Source: Legionella longbeachae (GTDB lineage Bacteria; Pseudomonadota; Gammaproteobacteria; Legionellales; Legionellaceae). Taken from it: 64,000 bases of DNA. The stretch spans positions 1 through 64,000 of the forward strand of contig NZ_RXNW01000010.1 in assembly GCF_004283175.1 (NCBI RefSeq). Direction: 5' to 3'. A program made the translations under genes and the position numbers. The notes beneath the pieces are model-generated. The model was not told the DNA's origin. It saw only the letters and a list, made by a program, of their open reading frames with translations, and ran no database searches. Numbering within the stretch: position 1 is the stretch's first letter; each line of letters begins with the position of its first letter. Below are positions 46,344 to 55,622 of the stretch, in pieces.

Positions 46344-47033
46344 ATGATCATTTTATATTCTTATCCGGAGCTTTTTGGTGTTCCTGACAATAATCCTTTT
46401 GGTCTAAAAGTGGATACTTTTCTTAGACTAACTAAAATAGACTATCAACACGAGCACATTATTAATACCCAAAATGCACCAAGAAAACAATTACCGTATA
46501 TTGAAGATAGCGGCACAATTATTGCTGACAGTAACGTTATTCTCAATTATCTTTCCCAAAAATATATTAACCTAGATGTGAATTTAACAGAAAAACAAAA
46601 GAACACTCATTTTTTAATCTCCAGAATGCTAGATAATCATTTGTATTGGGTTATGTCATATTCTCGGTGGCAAGATGAACAATTTTGGCCTTTATTCAAA
46701 ACTGCATTTTTAACTCAACTTACAGAGTTATCAGAATCAACACTTGAGGCGGTAAGGAAACTCAATATTGAAAAATACTATTTTCAAGGTATAGGTAGAT
46801 ATTCCAAAGAGGAAATATACCAAGCTGGAATAGATGATTTGCAATCAATTATTTTTCTTTTAGAGAGTAATCCTTATCTGTTTGGAGACAAAATTCATTC
46901 TTTGGATGCTTGTTGTTATGGTTTTTTAGCCAATATTTTATATTTTAATATTGAAACACCGTTGAAGAATTTTATCCTGCAAACACCACTGAAAGATTAC
47001 ACTGAGCGCATAAGAAATTTACTCGGTTATTAA
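46344..47033 (+). CDS. Glutathione S-transferase-like protein (failed-axon-connections/metaxin-like)
   Basis: 229 residues. The N-terminal thioredoxin-like half has GLKVDTFLRLTKIDYQHE, RKQLPYIEDSG (cis-Pro) and IIADSNVILNYLSQK, the Fax/metaxin subtype of GST rather than a classical detoxifying GST. The C-terminal half is helical with SLDACCYGFLANILYF, matching the SxDA-type motif. Substrate unknown. AGGGAGAC gives a good ribosome binding site. Confidence 0.82.
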   Translation: MIILYSYPELFGVPDNNPFGLKVDTFLRLTKIDYQHEHIINTQNAPRKQLPYIEDSGTIIADSNVILNYLSQKYINLDVNLTEKQKNTHFLISRMLDNHLYWVMSYSRWQDEQFWPLFKTAFLTQLTELSESTLEAVRKLNIEKYYFQGIGRYSKEEIYQAGIDDLQSIIFLLESNPYLFGDKIHSLDACCYGFLANILYFNIETPLKNFILQTPLKDYTERIRNLLGY

Positions 47034-47067
47034 AATAGTATCTGTTCAGGTAGCGGCATCAACCTAA

Positions 47068-47104
47068 GTACGCCCGGATTACGACGATGCCTAATCCAGG
47101 TTAC
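47068..47104. repeat. REP-like palindrome between convergent genes
   Basis: An imperfect palindrome: GTACGCCCGGATTA at the left and TAATCCAGGTTAC at the right around a 10-base loop. It resembles the GTAGCCCGGATTA...TAATCCGGGCTAC elements scattered in many gamma-proteobacterial genomes. It sits between the convergent GST-like and malic enzyme genes and may help terminate both. Confidence 0.5.
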
Positions 47105-47117
47105 TAAAATAAAGGGC

Positions 47118-48827
47118 TTATCCAGCGAGCGTATACAGTTTATAAACAGGCTCCCAAATATTAGCTGTAAGCTCCTTTTCTAATTCGGATTCGTTAATAC
47201 TGGCAAGATTTTCCAATATTGCCTGCTTCCCAACAGCCCTTGCCACATCAAGGCTTATTGAACGAAGGCTCGCTAAGGGTGGTAACAGATTTGCCGTCTT
47301 ATCATTCCTTGCCGGTGAACAAGCGGCAAGAGCAAGCGCAGCCGCCTTAATCATTCCATCAGAAACCCTTTTTGCCTGGGAAGAAATGATACCTAAAGCT
47401 AAACCAGGAAAAATATATGAGTTATTTGTTTGATCAATAGGAAACTTTTTTCCCTTAAATGTTACAGGTTCGAAAGGACTTCCGGTTCCTACCAATGCAC
47501 GGCCATCCGTCCAGTTAAATAGATCTTGTGGCACAGCCTCACTATGCCATGTAGGATTGGAGAGAGGAAAAATTACAGGGCGTTCCGTATATTTTGCCAT
47601 AGTTCGTACTACTTCCTCAGTAAAAGCACCTTTCTGGGTTGAAACACCTATTAGTGCAGTAGGTTTTACATTGCGAACAACATCAAGCAAATCTATTTCC
47701 ATTGGGTTATTAACCTGCCATTCTGCTACCTCAGAACGCTTGCGTGCAAAAAACTCCTGATCTGGACTTAATCCCTTTCCTCCTTCAACAAGTAATCCAT
47801 ACCTGTCCACTGCATAGATCCTTTCGCTAGCTTCTTCATCACTCAAACCCTCATCTTTTAAGGCTGCATGAATCAACTGGGCGATCCCATGACCAGTTCC
47901 CCCAAAACCAAGAAAAACAATTTTCTGATCCTTTAACGGAATCCCTGTCACATTGATCGCTGATAAAAGAGTACCTGTTGCCATAGCAGCCGTACCCTGG
48001 ATATCATCATTAAAAGTACAAAGTTGATTTCGATAACGCCCAAGCAAACGAGCTGCGTTTGCTCCTGCAAAATCTTCCCACTGCAAAAGCACATTCGGCC
48101 AACGGCGCTTAACAGCTGAAACAAATGTATCCACAAACTCATCATATTCAGCCCCACGAATGCGGCGGTGTCTCCAGCCCACGTAGAGAGGATCAGCTAA
48201 TCGTTCTTCATTATCTGTACCTACATCCAAAAGAATCGGTAAGCAATATTGCGGAGGAATACCGGCCAATGCTGTATAAAGTGCCATTTTACCAATGGGA
48301 ATTCCCATGCCACCAGCCCCCTGATCACCAAGGCCAAGAATACGTTCACCATCGCTTACGACGATACATTTAATTGAGTCATAACGTGGATGAGAAATAA
48401 TTTTTTCGATCAGATTTTTATTAGGATAACTCAGAAAAAGGCCCCGTGCTTTCCGGAAAATCTCACTGAACTTTTGACAACCTTCCCCAACAGTTGGGGT
48501 ATAAACAATAGGTAGCATTTCTTCAATATTGTGGACAATTAAGGAGTAAAACAATGTTTCGTTATTATCTTGAAGGCCACGCAAAAAACTATATTTCTCT
48601 AAGGGAGTAGGCAATTCGAGCAACCCTGCATGACGTCTTTTTTGTTGTTCTTCCAAAGTACTCACCTGGGGTGGCAATAAACCGTGTAACGCAAATAGAT
48701 CTCTTTCACTATTTGTGAATGCAGTCCCCTTGTTTAACCGAGAGTTATTCAAAAGGTTGTAACCTGTTAATTTTGTTATAATGCTTCCATCTTCCAGGTA
48801 TTGCGTTTCTTGAGTTAATTTACCCAT
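47118..48827 (-). CDS. maeA: NAD-dependent malic enzyme
   Basis: Oxidative decarboxylation of malate to pyruvate. 569 residues, the length of E. coli MaeA (SfcA). Signatures: FYSLIVHNIEEMLPIVYTPT, VVSDGERILGLGDQGAGGMG, the metal site LLQWEDFAGANAARLL, FNDDIQGTAAMA and the dinucleotide fold IVFLGFGGTGHGIAQL. C-terminal PLSNPTWHSEA and GLALGII are typical. Monocistronic. Confidence 0.95.
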   Translation of the reverse strand: MGKLTQETQYLEDGSIITKLTGYNLLNNSRLNKGTAFTNSERDLFALHGLLPPQVSTLEEQQKRRHAGLLELPTPLEKYSFLRGLQDNNETLFYSLIVHNIEEMLPIVYTPTVGEGCQKFSEIFRKARGLFLSYPNKNLIEKIISHPRYDSIKCIVVSDGERILGLGDQGAGGMGIPIGKMALYTALAGIPPQYCLPILLDVGTDNEERLADPLYVGWRHRRIRGAEYDEFVDTFVSAVKRRWPNVLLQWEDFAGANAARLLGRYRNQLCTFNDDIQGTAAMATGTLLSAINVTGIPLKDQKIVFLGFGGTGHGIAQLIHAALKDEGLSDEEASERIYAVDRYGLLVEGGKGLSPDQEFFARKRSEVAEWQVNNPMEIDLLDVVRNVKPTALIGVSTQKGAFTEEVVRTMAKYTERPVIFPLSNPTWHSEAVPQDLFNWTDGRALVGTGSPFEPVTFKGKKFPIDQTNNSYIFPGLALGIISSQAKRVSDGMIKAAALALAACSPARNDKTANLLPPLASLRSISLDVARAVGKQAILENLASINESELEKELTANIWEPVYKLYTLAG

Positions 48828-48882
48828 GTTTAATATCCTTTTATATCATCCAATTTTTACAGAACTTCCTTATAAAACCAGC

Positions 48883-49803
48883 TTATTCAGGTAAAGGGAT
48901 GAATTCATCTTCATCTCCGGGTATTTTTCCAAATTTTCCTGTTTTCCAGTCAAGCTTAGCCTGCTCGATGCGCTCTTTAGAACTGGCCACGAAATTCCAC
49001 CACACGTAGCGTCGTGTTTCAAGCGTAGCTCCACCAAGAATAATAATGTGAGCATCATCAACAGCAGTTACCTCAATTTCAGTATCCGTTTTGAGAATAA
49101 GCATATTGGCACAATGATATGAATTATTATCAATAATGATTTTCCCACTCAAAATATAAATAGCACGTTCCTCAATCGTTGCAGGAATAATCAATGCAGC
49201 ATGATCCTTAAGCTTACACTCGACAAAAAGAGCATTATTTAACGTAAAAACAGGTGATTTTATCCCATCCCATTCACCAGCAACTACGCGCAGGCTCATG
49301 TTTTTACTGTCGTTATCGGTAGGAATAACACTTTTATCATAATGTGTAAATGACGGGCTTATATCTTCTTTGGCAAGTGGTAAAGCCAACCAACATTGAA
49401 TACCAAAAAAAGGATGAGGATAAAAACGATCTTGATGTGGTGTGCGTTCTGAATGCGCAATTCCCCTTCCAGCAGTCATCAAATTAACATCACCTGGAAC
49501 AATAATTTGATGACTCCCAAGTGTGTCCCTATGCTCCAGCCTGCCAGAAAATAAATAAGTCATCGTTGACAAACCAATATGTGGATGGGGCCTTACATCC
49601 AGTCCTTTTCCCGAGAGAAGCTCATTTGGGCCTGCCTGATCCCAAAAAACAAATGGTCCAACTGTTCTTTTTTCTTTTGAGGGCAGAACTCGCCGCACTT
49701 CAAAGCCACCCAGATCAACTGTTCGAGGAATAAGCTCCATTCTAATTTGCTTCACGAAATTTTTAGTCTCACATATTGGGTCTTTTACATTAAAATAGCT
49801 CAT
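48883..49803 (-). CDS. Pirin family protein
   Basis: 306-residue bicupin protein. Metal ligands in the N-terminal cupin: RPHPHIGLSTMTYLF (three His) with a further His/Glu in GRGIAHSERTP. Preceded by the pirin start RTVDLGGFEVRRVLPS and FVFWDQAGP. Bacterial pirins can have quercetinase activity or modulate enzymes such as pyruvate dehydrogenase; the role here is unknown. GGAGAG about nine bases before ATG 49803 supports this start, although ATG codon 23 is also possible. Confidence 0.9.
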   Translation of the reverse strand: MSYFNVKDPICETKNFVKQIRMELIPRTVDLGGFEVRRVLPSKEKRTVGPFVFWDQAGPNELLSGKGLDVRPHPHIGLSTMTYLFSGRLEHRDTLGSHQIIVPGDVNLMTAGRGIAHSERTPHQDRFYPHPFFGIQCWLALPLAKEDISPSFTHYDKSVIPTDNDSKNMSLRVVAGEWDGIKSPVFTLNNALFVECKLKDHAALIIPATIEERAIYILSGKIIIDNNSYHCANMLILKTDTEIEVTAVDDAHIIILGGATLETRRYVWWNFVASSKERIEQAKLDWKTGKFGKIPGDEDEFIPLPE

Positions 49804-50037
49804 CTTTTACTACTCTCCCTAAATAATTTAGGCACAATATTGGGTTAATTCACCGCTATGTAATTCAATGTTCTTTATCTATGAAATCGACCCACTCAGT
49901 AAGCATAGCTCAAAATAAGGTGCAAACGGGTTTAAAAAAGGTTTTTGTTGCATTATATTTTCCTTTTTGTCTTGGTTGTTAAATGAATTTTTCATACCAT
50001 AGTGGCAATCGGATTAGTGCAAATAAATAGGACAGTT

Positions 50038-50400
50038 ATGCATCAGTTAGCAAATAAATTATTATTTCTTACCTTGGCGGGAATGAGCAGCTCACTTTTT
50101 TCTGCCGTTTTGACTCCTATTGAAATAATACTTGAACCTAATACACCAACTGTTTTATCCAATCCAACAAGTACGAGATTAGCAATGCGATGTGAAGTCC
50201 ATGTTGCCTCAAACACAAACAATCTCACCATCAAGATAATCAGTGGAAATGGTGTATTCAACGGCACTACATTTAGAGAAGGTGATTCTATGGTGTGGAC
50301 TATTTACAATATGCAACAAGTCTCATTTACCGCAAATCCCGGTACCAAAGCCCGAGTCACCTATTCAGGATCTTATACATTGAGAGCCGTTTGTATGTAA
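50038..50400 (+). CDS. Small exported protein of unknown function
   Basis: 120 residues from ATG 50038, preceded by AGGACAG; the frame is open from 50002. Signal peptide MHQLANKLLFLTLAGMSSSLFSA, cleaved near FSA. The mature part is about 97 residues, predicted beta-rich (LTIKIISGNGVFNG, ARVTYSGSYTLRAVCM), with two cysteines that could pair. No known family. Confidence 0.75.
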   Translation: MHQLANKLLFLTLAGMSSSLFSAVLTPIEIILEPNTPTVLSNPTSTRLAMRCEVHVASNTNNLTIKIISGNGVFNGTTFREGDSMVWTIYNMQQVSFTANPGTKARVTYSGSYTLRAVCM

Positions 50401-50702
50401 TAATTTATCAAAACTAAATCAATAGTTAAGTGATGCCCTGCCAAGTAATACCCTATGGATAGAAATACGTGTTCCTATGGTTTCGATGCACTACGAATAG
50501 GTCATACGTACACCCTGTAAACATATCGCAGTCAGACGAATCTTCAGCCACATTTGTTTTGAGTCGATTTAGCCTTTATTACTTTTTTTAAGTTCTTAAT
50601 ATTTTCTTAAAGTTCGTTCATTATAATGTTTAACCATGGTGGCAATATTTAATACAATAATTATAATTAATAGTAGTTATTCATTGATTTAGAGAGAGCA
50701 CG
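50401..50702 (+). other. Intergenic region carrying the promoter of SidE copy 1
   Basis: It holds the PmrA-type promoter at 50595-50627 and the ribosome binding site AGAGAGAGC just before ATG 50703. The rest shows no gene or repeat. Confidence 0.6.
50595..50627 (+). promoter_or_regulatory. PmrA-type box plus -10 upstream of SidE copy 1
   Basis: CTTAATATT-TT-CTTAAAGTT at 50595-50614 matches the Legionella PmrA consensus at 16 of 18 positions; the first half is perfect. TATAAT at 50622-50627 begins 16 bases after the first base of the second repeat (50606). About 70 bases of leader precede ATG 50703. Confidence 0.8.
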
Positions 50703-53700
50703 ATGCCTAAATACGTAAAAGATGTAGAATTAACCCAAGACGGAATGCACGCCATTTTTGAACGATTGGGGCAAGATATTACCAGTGGTATCATTTACAA
50801 TGGAAATCCTGACATACAAGTAGAAATACTGAATCAACAAGGATTTATGCCAATTTTAACCGGGGTAAGTCCAACACAGGAGTCTGGCCACTGGATCATG
50901 TTAATTAAAGGCCAAGGCAATAACTACTACCTTTTTGACCCTTTGGGTGAAGGTTCCGGAAACGGATATAAAAACATCCTGTCTCGAAAACTCCCTCAAG
51001 ACGCGACTCTATCTGTAATCCCCAATAGCTCTGGATACAACATGGGCTTATGCGGTTATTGGGTTGCTTCTGCAGGAGTAAGAGCGCATACGGCGTTAAC
51101 AGGTCACAATCCCCCAACGCTAGAAAATCTAGGCCAAACCATCACCCAGGAAATGCAACAGGAACTCGATGGCAATGGCTATGGTGAAATTACCGGTTGG
51201 TTACGAGCTGTTGCCAACGAATTCCCTGTAGATGGTGGCGTACAAACTGAAGCAACTGCTTTAAGGCGGGCTACTGAAAAAGATTTACATATAGAAATCC
51301 CTGCTCTTATTTTAACTGGGAACAAGACTGCGCCTAAAGAAATACCGACTCAACCCACAGCATCACAAACGGGCCCTGTTTCTATCCTAAACAGCACTTT
51401 AATGGAAAATGACCTCGATGTTCGCAATGTTGTAGATTATGTCCATAAAGAATATTTAAGACACCCCTATCCTGGGCCATTAAAAAATCCGGAAGATCCC
51501 AGTGAAGGGAGACTACCACCAAACGAAGGGCCTGATCGAACAACCCATGGCCTTGCGCATACAGTACGAACTATGGCTTGTGCTGAAGTCATGATCGAAG
51601 AAGCACGTAAAGCAAAATTCAGGGGGGAGGAACTAGGAACAGCAAAGAATGGACAAAATTTAGCCGATGTTACACCAGAAGAACTGAAAAAAATCCTCAT
51701 CGCACAGGCCTTCTTTGTGGTAGGAAGAGATGATGAACGCTCAGGATATGATGAAACATATGACCGAGATTTTTATGATGAATATCATGAAAAAAGTGAA
51801 GCAGCTTTCAGGAAGTACGTTGAAGACAATAAGCTTATTGGCAACATTTTCAAAGATCAAAAAGAAGTAGATCTATATGCCGAGATTCTTCGCGACAATC
51901 CCCATAATTGGGATGGAACCCCTGCACACGTTTTAATCCATCAAGGGCATATGGTGGACTTAATGAGAGTGAAGTCACCTCCTGAAGTAGTGTTAGAACG
52001 CGCTTATAATACACTGAAAAAATCGGTAGGTTCCCTGGGAGCTGAAGTTGTTCTCAGAACTCATCGACAACTCTTCCTGGCTACCGGATCAGCAGTCCCC
52101 GCATTTAATCCCCAGGCAAAAGAGAGCCTCAAAGCGGAAGAACCATATGAGAATATGGTGTCTCAAAAATACGTTATAGAAAAAGGCAGGATCCCAAACA
52201 CATTAGCGGAGGCACGACGCGTAGCCCCCCATTATAAACTCAAGGACAATGAGCGTTTTGTAACGATAAGAGAACATACTGCTATTGAGGAAAATAATAT
52301 TCATTCTGAGGAAGCTAAAAAACTGTTTAAGGAGGGGGGAGTTTATGAAAATCCTTATAGTGGTGAAAAATATGTGATACAAAAGGACAAAGATGTCAAC
52401 TCCATGAGTGATATTCGAATTACAAAATCGAAAAGCCCCATAAAAGAAGACGAGCGCCCCGTAACTATAAAAGAATATTATAGCCTTCCTGAAATCCAGG
52501 AAAAATTTCCTGGTTATAATGTACAGTTGGCAGAAAGTCCCGCGACTGATTTTGCCAGAGTATGTGAGCAGCAACCAACGGTATGCCTAGGTGCCATCAA
52601 AGAGGCCCGCCAACAAGTAAAAATGGATGCAGTAAAAGAAGCTTTGCAAGCTTCTTCAAGTAAAACAAGAAGACAACCAAATGTAGATGAAATTGCCGCT
52701 GCGAGCATTATCCACCAAATCATGGCTAATCCTGATGTGATTCAAAACGATCATGTTTTTTTAAATGGACAAAAATTGGAAGAACAATTTTTTCGTGATT
52801 TGTTGATTAAATGCGATATGGCCATTGTAGGATCCTTATTAAATGATACCGATATTGAAAATATCGATCGGTTAATGCAACATGAAAAAGATACGGAATT
52901 TCATCCAACCGATCCGAAAGATCCTGCAAAAAAACTTGGAGAAACCTGGGATAAAGTAATTAGACAAAAAAACACTGGATATAGGGATCAGATCAAACAT
53001 GATTTAGTATATCTCATGCAAAATGACGGTTGGTACTACACCCGAGTCAATGCAATTGCCCAAAATAGAGATACAAACTCAACATTTAAAGAAGTAGTGA
53101 TTACTGCATTGCTGACTCCATTAACCAGTAAATCACTAGTGGATACCTACGGTAGAGCTTCTTCACCACAAACGTTGTACCGCGGGTTAGGCTTTTCTGA
53201 AGACTATCAAAATAAACTGATTAATCAAGCCAATGCCATCATTGCAAATTCGGCTAAACATCTCTTTACTGATTTGTCTGCGCAAGAGTTTATGCAAATC
53301 AAATTAAATGACTTTAGTAAGATCTCCGCCAAAACGAATGCAAGTAACTCTACAAATATTGAGGTCCCAAGAACAACCTTTGATTCGAATACCATCTTTG
53401 AAATCAATGATCCTGATCGCTTACTGCAAGCAAAACAGGTTGGCACTCATATGCCCGGAACTGAAGATGAATTTTCATTTTATTTACCGGATGATGTTGC
53501 CTTAATCCCTACTAAAGTAACTCTTGATGGTAAAAATTCTAAAGGAATGGATCGATATATTTTCACGTTTACGACGATTAAAAGCCCTGATTTTTCTGTA
53601 CGACACGAAAGTGGTTATGCGGTTGAGCCCCTTCTGAGAATGCAAACAATACTGTTGGCACAGATCAAAGATGTCGTTGAAAAAGCTCAAGAAGCTCCTG

Positions 53701-55391
53701 ATTTAGAACAAATATTTCGTTTACAGATGCGAGTCAGAGGACAAGTACGAGCATCCGTTAATCAAAGGTATAAAACGCTCCTTAATGAACATGTAAATAC
53801 TGCATTGGAAAATTGCCTTAATGCACTCTTGGATGGGAACATAAGTAACCTTAATAAGGCATTGGCAACCATTCCCACAGAAGAACAATGGGCTGATTTT
53901 AATACTCTTGAAGCGAGGCAAATAAAAATACAGATGAACTCCATTAAACAAATGGTTGAAAAAAAATTAGTGCTTGAAGGGCAAACACTTACCGCTTTGA
54001 CTCAATGTGAGAATGCTTTGGCTAAAAAAGACATCATTACTGCCATACAAGCACTTAACAGTATTCCTTCAGATAAAGATATGAGTAGAGTAACGTCAAT
54101 TAGTAACCACTTAAAAGATCAAATCCAGCGTGCAAAACAAGAGTTAATCGGAAATTTAGCGCCTTTACAACGTGCTGTCATTGCTCCTGTACTCACGAAT
54201 CCTGATCAAGTAAGGAAGCGTTATGAAACGCTTATAACAAGCACGACGCAACAGATTACAACTCTAGATACAGCAGAACTCGATGATGTAACTAGCATTA
54301 AAAAGGAACTCTATCATTTTAATGCCCTGCAAGAAGAAATAAAATTATTGCGCAATGAAAAAGTTCGGCTCTATTCTGAGACCGGTACAGTTGATCTAGC
54401 TGATATCGAAAAACTAACAGAACAACTAGGAGTCATCCATAATAAATTATATGATGCCTTTGTCGTCGAGATAGCAGAAGAGCTCAACATACTTGCAGAA
54501 GAAAAACCTAAAAATCTGAATGATGTGAAAGAAATGATTTCTAGTTTTAATGAGCGGCTTGCTGAAATAGAGCAATTGCATCAAGAAAAGATAAAAAAAC
54601 ATGGCGCATCAAAAGAACCTCTTGATCTGTCTGATATTGATAAATTAAAAGCTCAATTACAAACAATAAATCAATTTTTAGTGAAAGCGATGATCAATAC
54701 AATGAGGACCTCTTTAAATCAAATGGAAGTAAAAACATTTGATGAGCAAACAAAAGAAGCACAACTCAACTTCCAACTGCTCAATAAGCTCGCATCAACA
54801 TTAGATGATTCTGATGTTGCGCAAAAGCAAAAAGAGGACATTGTGAAATTAAACGAATTTTTTGTAGGAAAACAAAAAGCTTATCCTGCAATGGTGCAGT
54901 TGCAATTCAAAAGTGAGGCCTTAATTATTCGATTACGTGAACTATGTGAAGCACACCAGAATAATTTGGCAAAATCAATAAAAACAAAAACCGAAGCCCT
55001 TACAAAAAATCGTTGGATGCTTCAAGGGTTTACTGATTTCATACGCCTAACGACAGATGAACGGGTGACTCTGGCTGAAAAAGGAAAACTACTGAATCAG
55101 TTCAAGGAAGATTTAAATAATGATAAGTATGACATACAGAAACTTATCAATAAATTAGCGAAGAAAAGCCCCGATGAATTAGAAGATGCGATTGGACTCT
55201 CTACGGAAAGTGCGGAAAGAATACATTCACTTTTAAAGCATCTAAGCCACAGTACAACATTTGTCGCTAAAATTGGGGAACGTTCACAATTGATTGACGA
55301 TGTTTTAGTTGAACTCGGTAAAATATCCATACAGCCTGAGCCTACTCAAGTTGATAAAGAACTACCTCAACAAGATATCATCGGATTTTGA
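50703..55391 (+). CDS. SidE-family phosphoribosyl-ubiquitin ligase effector, copy 1
   Basis: 1562 residues with the full SidE architecture. The DUB domain (1-190) has the Ulp1-like triad H63 (SGHWIML), D79 (LFDPLGEG) and C117 (GLCGYW), one residue off SdeA H64/D80/C118. The PDE domain (about 235-460) has H282 and H286 in THGLAHTVRT, E345 in VGRDDERSGY, and H409/H416 in AHVLIHQGHMVDL. A linker (about 480-600) holds two degenerate repeats. The mART has R827 (TLYRGLG), a serine/threonine motif NASNSTN (879-885) and E921-D-E923; the Arg-to-Glu spacing (94) equals SdeA R766-E860. The C-terminal 550 residues are coiled coil. Family role: ligase without E1/E2 that ADP-ribosylates host ubiquitin Arg42, then links it via phosphoribose to serines. 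All checked residues are present, so I expect activity. Confidence 0.93.
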   Translation: MPKYVKDVELTQDGMHAIFERLGQDITSGIIYNGNPDIQVEILNQQGFMPILTGVSPTQESGHWIMLIKGQGNNYYLFDPLGEGSGNGYKNILSRKLPQDATLSVIPNSSGYNMGLCGYWVASAGVRAHTALTGHNPPTLENLGQTITQEMQQELDGNGYGEITGWLRAVANEFPVDGGVQTEATALRRATEKDLHIEIPALILTGNKTAPKEIPTQPTASQTGPVSILNSTLMENDLDVRNVVDYVHKEYLRHPYPGPLKNPEDPSEGRLPPNEGPDRTTHGLAHTVRTMACAEVMIEEARKAKFRGEELGTAKNGQNLADVTPEELKKILIAQAFFVVGRDDERSGYDETYDRDFYDEYHEKSEAAFRKYVEDNKLIGNIFKDQKEVDLYAEILRDNPHNWDGTPAHVLIHQGHMVDLMRVKSPPEVVLERAYNTLKKSVGSLGAEVVLRTHRQLFLATGSAVPAFNPQAKESLKAEEPYENMVSQKYVIEKGRIPNTLAEARRVAPHYKLKDNERFVTIREHTAIEENNIHSEEAKKLFKEGGVYENPYSGEKYVIQKDKDVNSMSDIRITKSKSPIKEDERPVTIKEYYSLPEIQEKFPGYNVQLAESPATDFARVCEQQPTVCLGAIKEARQQVKMDAVKEALQASSSKTRRQPNVDEIAAASIIHQIMANPDVIQNDHVFLNGQKLEEQFFRDLLIKCDMAIVGSLLNDTDIENIDRLMQHEKDTEFHPTDPKDPAKKLGETWDKVIRQKNTGYRDQIKHDLVYLMQNDGWYYTRVNAIAQNRDTNSTFKEVVITALLTPLTSKSLVDTYGRASSPQTLYRGLGFSEDYQNKLINQANAIIANSAKHLFTDLSAQEFMQIKLNDFSKISAKTNASNSTNIEVPRTTFDSNTIFEINDPDRLLQAKQVGTHMPGTEDEFSFYLPDDVALIPTKVTLDGKNSKGMDRYIFTFTTIKSPDFSVRHESGYAVEPLLRMQTILLAQIKDVVEKAQEAPDLEQIFRLQMRVRGQVRASVNQRYKTLLNEHVNTALENCLNALLDGNISNLNKALATIPTEEQWADFNTLEARQIKIQMNSIKQMVEKKLVLEGQTLTALTQCENALAKKDIITAIQALNSIPSDKDMSRVTSISNHLKDQIQRAKQELIGNLAPLQRAVIAPVLTNPDQVRKRYETLITSTTQQITTLDTAELDDVTSIKKELYHFNALQEEIKLLRNEKVRLYSETGTVDLADIEKLTEQLGVIHNKLYDAFVVEIAEELNILAEEKPKNLNDVKEMISSFNERLAEIEQLHQEKIKKHGASKEPLDLSDIDKLKAQLQTINQFLVKAMINTMRTSLNQMEVKTFDEQTKEAQLNFQLLNKLASTLDDSDVAQKQKEDIVKLNEFFVGKQKAYPAMVQLQFKSEALIIRLRELCEAHQNNLAKSIKTKTEALTKNRWMLQGFTDFIRLTTDERVTLAEKGKLLNQFKEDLNNDKYDIQKLINKLAKKSPDELEDAIGLSTESAERIHSLLKHLSHSTTFVAKIGERSQLIDDVLVELGKISIQPEPTQVDKELPQQDIIGF

Positions 55392-55404
55392 CCTCCCTAC
55401 CTGC

Positions 55405-55441
55405 TTGCGAATTTATACGGCTGATCCGTATAAATTCGCAA
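55405..55441. terminator. Perfect 16-bp hairpin between SidE copies 1 and 2
   Basis: Arms 55405-55420 (TTGCGAATTTATACGG) and 55426-55441 are exact reverse complements around a 5-base loop, starting 14 bases after the copy 1 stop. There is no U tract, so factor-independent termination is not certain. Transcript-end protection or an inserted palindrome are alternatives. Confidence 0.55.
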
Positions 55442-55622
55442 ACGGCATATCAAAAGACTTTTCATAATTGCTTGAAAGACATAGATAAAACCTAACTCAA
55501 CTTAAAAGTTGCCCACTTAAAACTCAATCCAATCAAAATTATTATAATATATTTACATACTGTGTTAATATGCAGCACCATTGCAAACGCTATTCTTAAA
55601 GCAGCTTCACAGAGAGAGCTAT

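Noticed and set aside
50905-51117. Antisense frame of about 70 codons found again opposite copy 2 (55825-56034)
   Set aside because: Its apparent conservation is explained by near-identity of the overlapping DUB coding sequence; no promoter or ribosome binding site.
55501-55525. Two CTTAAAA repeats upstream of SidE copy 2
   Set aside because: Repeat period is 15 bases and the -10 spacing is wrong, so not called as a PmrA box.
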